Assembly: GCA_041744575.1 (NCBI GenBank)
Contig: JBGTKP010000008.1
Coordinates: 1 to 64,000, forward strand
Source: JTS-RE37 sp041744575
Lineage (GTDB): Bacteria; Bacteroidota; Bacteroidia; Flavobacteriales; Flavobacteriaceae
DNA length: 64,000 nt
Direction: 5' to 3'
The position numbers and the translations under genes are program-made. The notes beneath the pieces are model-generated. The model searched no databases. It worked only from the letters and a program-made list of their open reading frames with translations, and had not been told where the DNA came from. Below, piece by piece: positions 61,292-64,000 of the stretch. Numbering within the stretch: the stretch's first letter is position 1; every line of letters begins with the position of its first letter.

Positions 61292-62665
61292 ATGGGCTGG
61301 TGCAGAAATAATCTGGGAGTCATTCCGGTTGTCCTTTTAAGTGCGTTTCCAATAGCTGGTTGTGTCAAAAATACACAATATGACATCCCGGATACCGGGT
61401 GTGAGCAAGGTATTACGGCCAATGCCACGTTTGAGGACGTCCGGAAGCTATATTCAGAAGGCACCCTGGAAATTACTGAGGATCTCGTGATCGAGGGATA
61501 TGTGAATTCTTCGGATGAGAGCGGAAATTTTTTTTCAAGTATTCATTTTCAGGACCATCCGGTCAATCCCTCATCCGGCCTCCAGATAGATATGGATCTG
61601 AGGGATTCTTATTTATTTTATGGCCTTGGAAAAAAAATATTTATTCGCTTAAAAGGATTGTATCTGGGCAAAAGTAAAGGGGTTTATAAGTTGGGTGGCG
61701 CATTTATTTCATTTGGAACTTTGAGCGTGGGACGGCTCCCTGCGAATTTGGTTCAGGAACATGTCCTGATATCCTGCGATCCACCGGCGTCAATGACAGC
61801 ACATGCCATACCTCTGGATACCCTGAGCGATGCTCTTATAAATGTACTTGTTGAATTGCAGGAGGTTCAGGTAAATGCAGCGGAGCTGGAACAGCCCTTC
61901 GCACTTCCCGGCGTAGAGGTCGGGCGCGTTCTTGAGGACTGTAACCATCAACAAATTACGTTATTGAACAGCGGGTATTCGGATTTCCAGGAAGTCATAA
62001 TGCCTGATAAAAGAGGCTCTGTAACCGGAGTGCTTTATAAATCTGGCACTAAATATCAGGTGATCATCAGGGATACCACGGACATCCATTTTTCCCGGAA
62101 TCGATGCAATGAGGTTGATGAAATGACAAGTTCCAGTGAAGTGTATATTTCGGAGCTGGCAGACCCGGAAAATGATACCGGTGCCCGCTTTGCAGAGTTG
62201 TACAATGCCGGAATTGAGACAATTTCTCTACAAGGATGGCACCTCATAAGGTTTACCAATGACAATCAGGAAGCGGGGAATTTCACAGACCTGACCGGCA
62301 GTGTAATAGCTCCCGGTCAAACACTGATATTAGCGCCTGATGCTGAGACCTTCGAAGCAGTGTACGGTTTTGCTCCTGACATAGATACTGGCGCGAATAG
62401 CCCTGCCGATTCTAATGGGGATGACAATTTGCAACTGGTAGATGGATTTGGCACGGTGATCGACACCTTTGGACGGATTGGCGAGGATGGTTCCGGAACA
62501 GACCATGAGTTTGAAAATGGTCGGGCGCAGCGCCATCCGGATATCAATCTTGCGAACGTGGAATATGACTTTTCAGAATGGACCATCTATAATGATACGG
62601 GTGCGGCCGGAACCATGAACAACCCACGGCAGGCCCCAATGGACTTTACCCCTGGTCAGAGATAA
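61292..62665 (+). CDS. DUF5689 and lamin-tail-domain lipoprotein
   Basis: Lipobox PIAGC (about 20-24) predicts a lipid anchor. The N-terminal half (about 40-270) is DUF5689, an OB-like domain: VIEGYVNSSDESGNFFSSIHFQD, then FIRLKGLYLG and GSVTGVLYKSGTKYQVIIRD. The C-terminal half (about 285-450) is a lamin-tail domain: VYISELADPENDTGARFAELYN, then LQGWHLIRFTNDN and the acidic GANSPADSNGDDNLQL, closing with SEWTIYNDTGA. Lamin-tail domains occur in secreted nucleases and may bind DNA. It follows the TonB receptor by three bases and so is its likely surface partner. Confidence 0.85.
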   Translation: MGWCRNNLGVIPVVLLSAFPIAGCVKNTQYDIPDTGCEQGITANATFEDVRKLYSEGTLEITEDLVIEGYVNSSDESGNFFSSIHFQDHPVNPSSGLQIDMDLRDSYLFYGLGKKIFIRLKGLYLGKSKGVYKLGGAFISFGTLSVGRLPANLVQEHVLISCDPPASMTAHAIPLDTLSDALINVLVELQEVQVNAAELEQPFALPGVEVGRVLEDCNHQQITLLNSGYSDFQEVIMPDKRGSVTGVLYKSGTKYQVIIRDTTDIHFSRNRCNEVDEMTSSSEVYISELADPENDTGARFAELYNAGIETISLQGWHLIRFTNDNQEAGNFTDLTGSVIAPGQTLILAPDAETFEAVYGFAPDIDTGANSPADSNGDDNLQLVDGFGTVIDTFGRIGEDGSGTDHEFENGRAQRHPDINLANVEYDFSEWTIYNDTGAAGTMNNPRQAPMDFTPGQR

Positions 62666-62666
62666 T

Positions 62667-63074
62667 TCAGGCCTGTGTATGGGATTCCATCACCAACCTG
62701 AGATCCCTTTGAGAAACAGGTTTCAAAATATATTCATGAACCTGCGAATATTCTTTCACCCGCTCATGATCCCTAGGATCTATTGAAGAACTTATAATGT
62801 TAATAGAGGTTTGACCTATATGGACAGAAGGAAGCTTGATAAAATTGTCCAGAAATTCCCAGCCGTTCATCACCGGCATGTTCAGATCGAGAAAAATGAC
62901 TTCAGGAAAGGATTCCCCGGCACGTACCATTTCATGAAAAGCATTGATGGCATCCCTTCCATTGTTGAAAACCAGGATACGATCACTGAATTGGAGTTCC
63001 TGCATCATACGTTTGGTCCCGTAAATAATAATCGGGTCATCATCAATAATGCAGGCAGTTGAAATCTTATTCAT
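62667..63074 (-). CDS. Single-domain response regulator (REC only)
   Basis: CheY-like receiver with no output domain. Acidic pocket in CIIDDDPI, phosphoacceptor Asp in VIFLDLNMPVMNGWEFL, switch Ser in INIISSSID, and conserved Lys in YILKPVSQ. Such stand-alone receivers relay signals in phosphotransfer chains or regulate behaviour. It converges on the TonB/lamin-tail operon with one base between the stop codons. The start used gives the tightest fit; a Met five codons earlier is possible. No kinase is adjacent; the CHASE/HisKA_2 kinase is the only one in the window. Confidence 0.88.
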   Translation of the reverse strand: MNKISTACIIDDDPIIIYGTKRMMQELQFSDRILVFNNGRDAINAFHEMVRAGESFPEVIFLDLNMPVMNGWEFLDNFIKLPSVHIGQTSINIISSSIDPRDHERVKEYSQVHEYILKPVSQRDLRLVMESHTQA

Positions 63075-63735
63075 ACTATTATTTTTCATTAAGCCTGCAC
63101 GGTCTGCCGCTTCATCAACAGATCTTGTGACAGGATGTTCCCTTCTGTATTTTAATGTTTCCCAGTGATACTTTTAATTCGTCTATGTGGCATTGGCTGC
63201 TTTATTTAAAAATGCCTGAAATTACAGGTCCAACCACTTTCTTACAATAACTTGCACTTGGATAATGATCATATCAACCCATGTTATAATGGGCACATTG
63301 ATGATTCACTACCAAGATTTATCCGTCTCCCCCGATTTGTGAAATAAATTGATGCGGTTAGGTGGTATGGTGCAAACATACCTGCAGAACCGGATCTGAT
63401 CAAGTCAGGGAGTTGAAGCATCCTATTATAATAAACACCCATAGGGGATTCCTTATACAGATTCTTTTAATTCAGAGCTCAATAGCAATAACTCCTGCTA
63501 TAGTCTGTAAATTAACGGAAATTACCCGACTATATTGTAGGCAATACCCCTCAATGCATAGAGGATACCCTTAAATTGCCAACGGCTTTTTCCTGACAGG
63601 AGGATTGATGCAGTGAGGGGGATAGAAGATACTTATGAATGGATAGCTTATAAGTATTATCTGTAATAATATTCCTGTTATTATAACCGTAGTTTTAGAG
63701 GAACCTGCAATAAATACAAAGAAAACTTTTATACA
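63075..63735. other. Upstream region of the catalase gene, no gene seen
   Basis: About 660 bases without a convincing frame or tRNA. Close to the catalase start, TAATAA (63664-63669) and TTATTA (63678-63683) form a short inverted repeat. It could be part of an oxidative-stress regulator site, but it does not match the PerR box well. No other structure stands out. Confidence 0.4.
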
Positions 63736-64000
63736 ATGAAAAATAAATTAACAACGACAGCCGGAGCTCCGGTAACGAACAACCAGCGTTCGCAAACGGC
63801 TGGTTTTAGGGGTCCAGTACTGATGCAGGATTACAAGTTATTTGAAAAGCTGGCCCATCAGAACAGGGAACGCATCCCTGAACGCGTGGTTCATGCCAAG
63901 GGATGGGGTGCTATAGGCACATTTACAGTAACAAACGATATAAGCAAATACACCAGGGCCAAACTTTTTGATACTGTAGGAAAGAAGACCGAAATGATTG
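63736..64000 (+). CDS. katA: Catalase, 5' end (cut by the window edge)
   Basis: Haem catalase that splits hydrogen peroxide. The first 88 codons show the family start: GAPVTNNQRSQTAGFRGPVLMQD, then the active-site block RIPERVVHAKGWGAIGTFTV with the catalytic His (about 55), and DISKYTRAKLFDTVGKKTEMI. The gene runs off the end of the window, so the haem-ligating Tyr and the distinction between small- and large-subunit catalases cannot be judged. No signal peptide. Start chosen as the first Met, matching family length at this end. Confidence 0.93.
   Translation, partial: MKNKLTTTAGAPVTNNQRSQTAGFRGPVLMQDYKLFEKLAHQNRERIPERVVHAKGWGAIGTFTVTNDISKYTRAKLFDTVGKKTEMI

Noticed and set aside
63664..63683. 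PerR or OxyR box upstream of catalase
   Set aside because: There is an inverted repeat, but spacing and arms do not match the known PerR box; kept only as a note.
1..64000. CRISPR arrays, tRNAs, rRNAs, insertion sequences, prophage genes
   Set aside because: Gaps were read for direct repeats, tRNA T-loop sequence, and transposase or phage motifs; none found.

Overview
The window looks like a chromosomal segment of a marine member of the Flavobacteriaceae (Bacteroidota). The evidence is exact matches to the Bacteroidota -7 promoter element (TAnnTTTG) upstream of many genes, one of them a full TTTG-N19-TATCTTTG promoter before glpD. Other signs are TonB-dependent receptors with carboxypeptidase-like N-terminal domains, a DUF5689 lipoprotein, the order ileS / DksA-like / lspA, and lipoproteins with short lipoboxes. 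I see no phage, insertion sequence, CRISPR array, rRNA or tRNA. This is mostly core and metabolic chromosome, not an island.

Layout. 0-5 kb: an AlbA_2 protein, a fructokinase followed by the wrecked C-terminus of an amylosucrase, a metallophosphatase, an acyl-ACP desaturase and a membrane-anchored helix-hairpin-helix protein. 5.1-6.6 kb: no intact gene. 6.6-13.3 kb: ALDH7 dehydrogenase, DUF1304, CHASE/HisKA_2 sensor kinase, 3-hydroxyanthranilate dioxygenase, CAP lipoprotein, NTF2-like protein, CvpA. 13.5-20 kb: glpD, a Gfo/Idh oxidoreductase with a cysteine-less FGE-like protein, gpsA, a PhyH oxygenase. 20-29 kb: intact genes (acetyltransferase, MscS, cytochrome c, YheT hydrolase, nitronate monooxygenase, EamA transporter, ArsC-like) mixed with broken ones (serine hydrolase fragment, SDR, DinB, thioesterase). 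29-47 kb: DUF3298 lipoprotein, a cystathionine gamma-synthase-type enzyme, gdhA, recO, a TonB receptor, ileS, DksA-like, a decayed DUF4097 gene, lspA, 5-FTHF cyclo-ligase, uvrC, and a patatin-POTRA-barrel protein. 47-56 kb: hppD, a small-RNA candidate, then the tight operon DUF3108-kynA-M23-pgi and a large TonB receptor. 56-64 kb: membrane protein, DUF1080, a divergent nuclease / TonB receptor / lamin-tail lipoprotein locus, a single-domain response regulator, and the start of a catalase.

Themes. Aromatic amino-acid catabolism is represented by kynA, 3-hydroxyanthranilate dioxygenase and hppD at three separate sites. Glycerol-3-phosphate metabolism is represented by both GlpD and GpsA. At least six genes are damaged while remaining readable in pieces: amylosucrase tail, serine hydrolase tail, SDR, DinB, thioesterase and DUF4097 protein. 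Two of these are broken by a single in-frame stop.

Most interesting points: (1) IleRS carries an inverted class I signature, GIHH instead of HxGH, known from mupirocin-hyper-resistant type 2 enzymes. (2) Two distant intergenic loci share a 17-base near-identical motif just before an intrinsic terminator and look like members of one small-RNA family. (3) A secreted nuclease, TonB receptor and lamin-tail lipoprotein form a likely nucleic-acid or phosphate scavenging locus. (4) pgi contains a perfect 26-base palindrome. I found no clearly new defence or mobile system.
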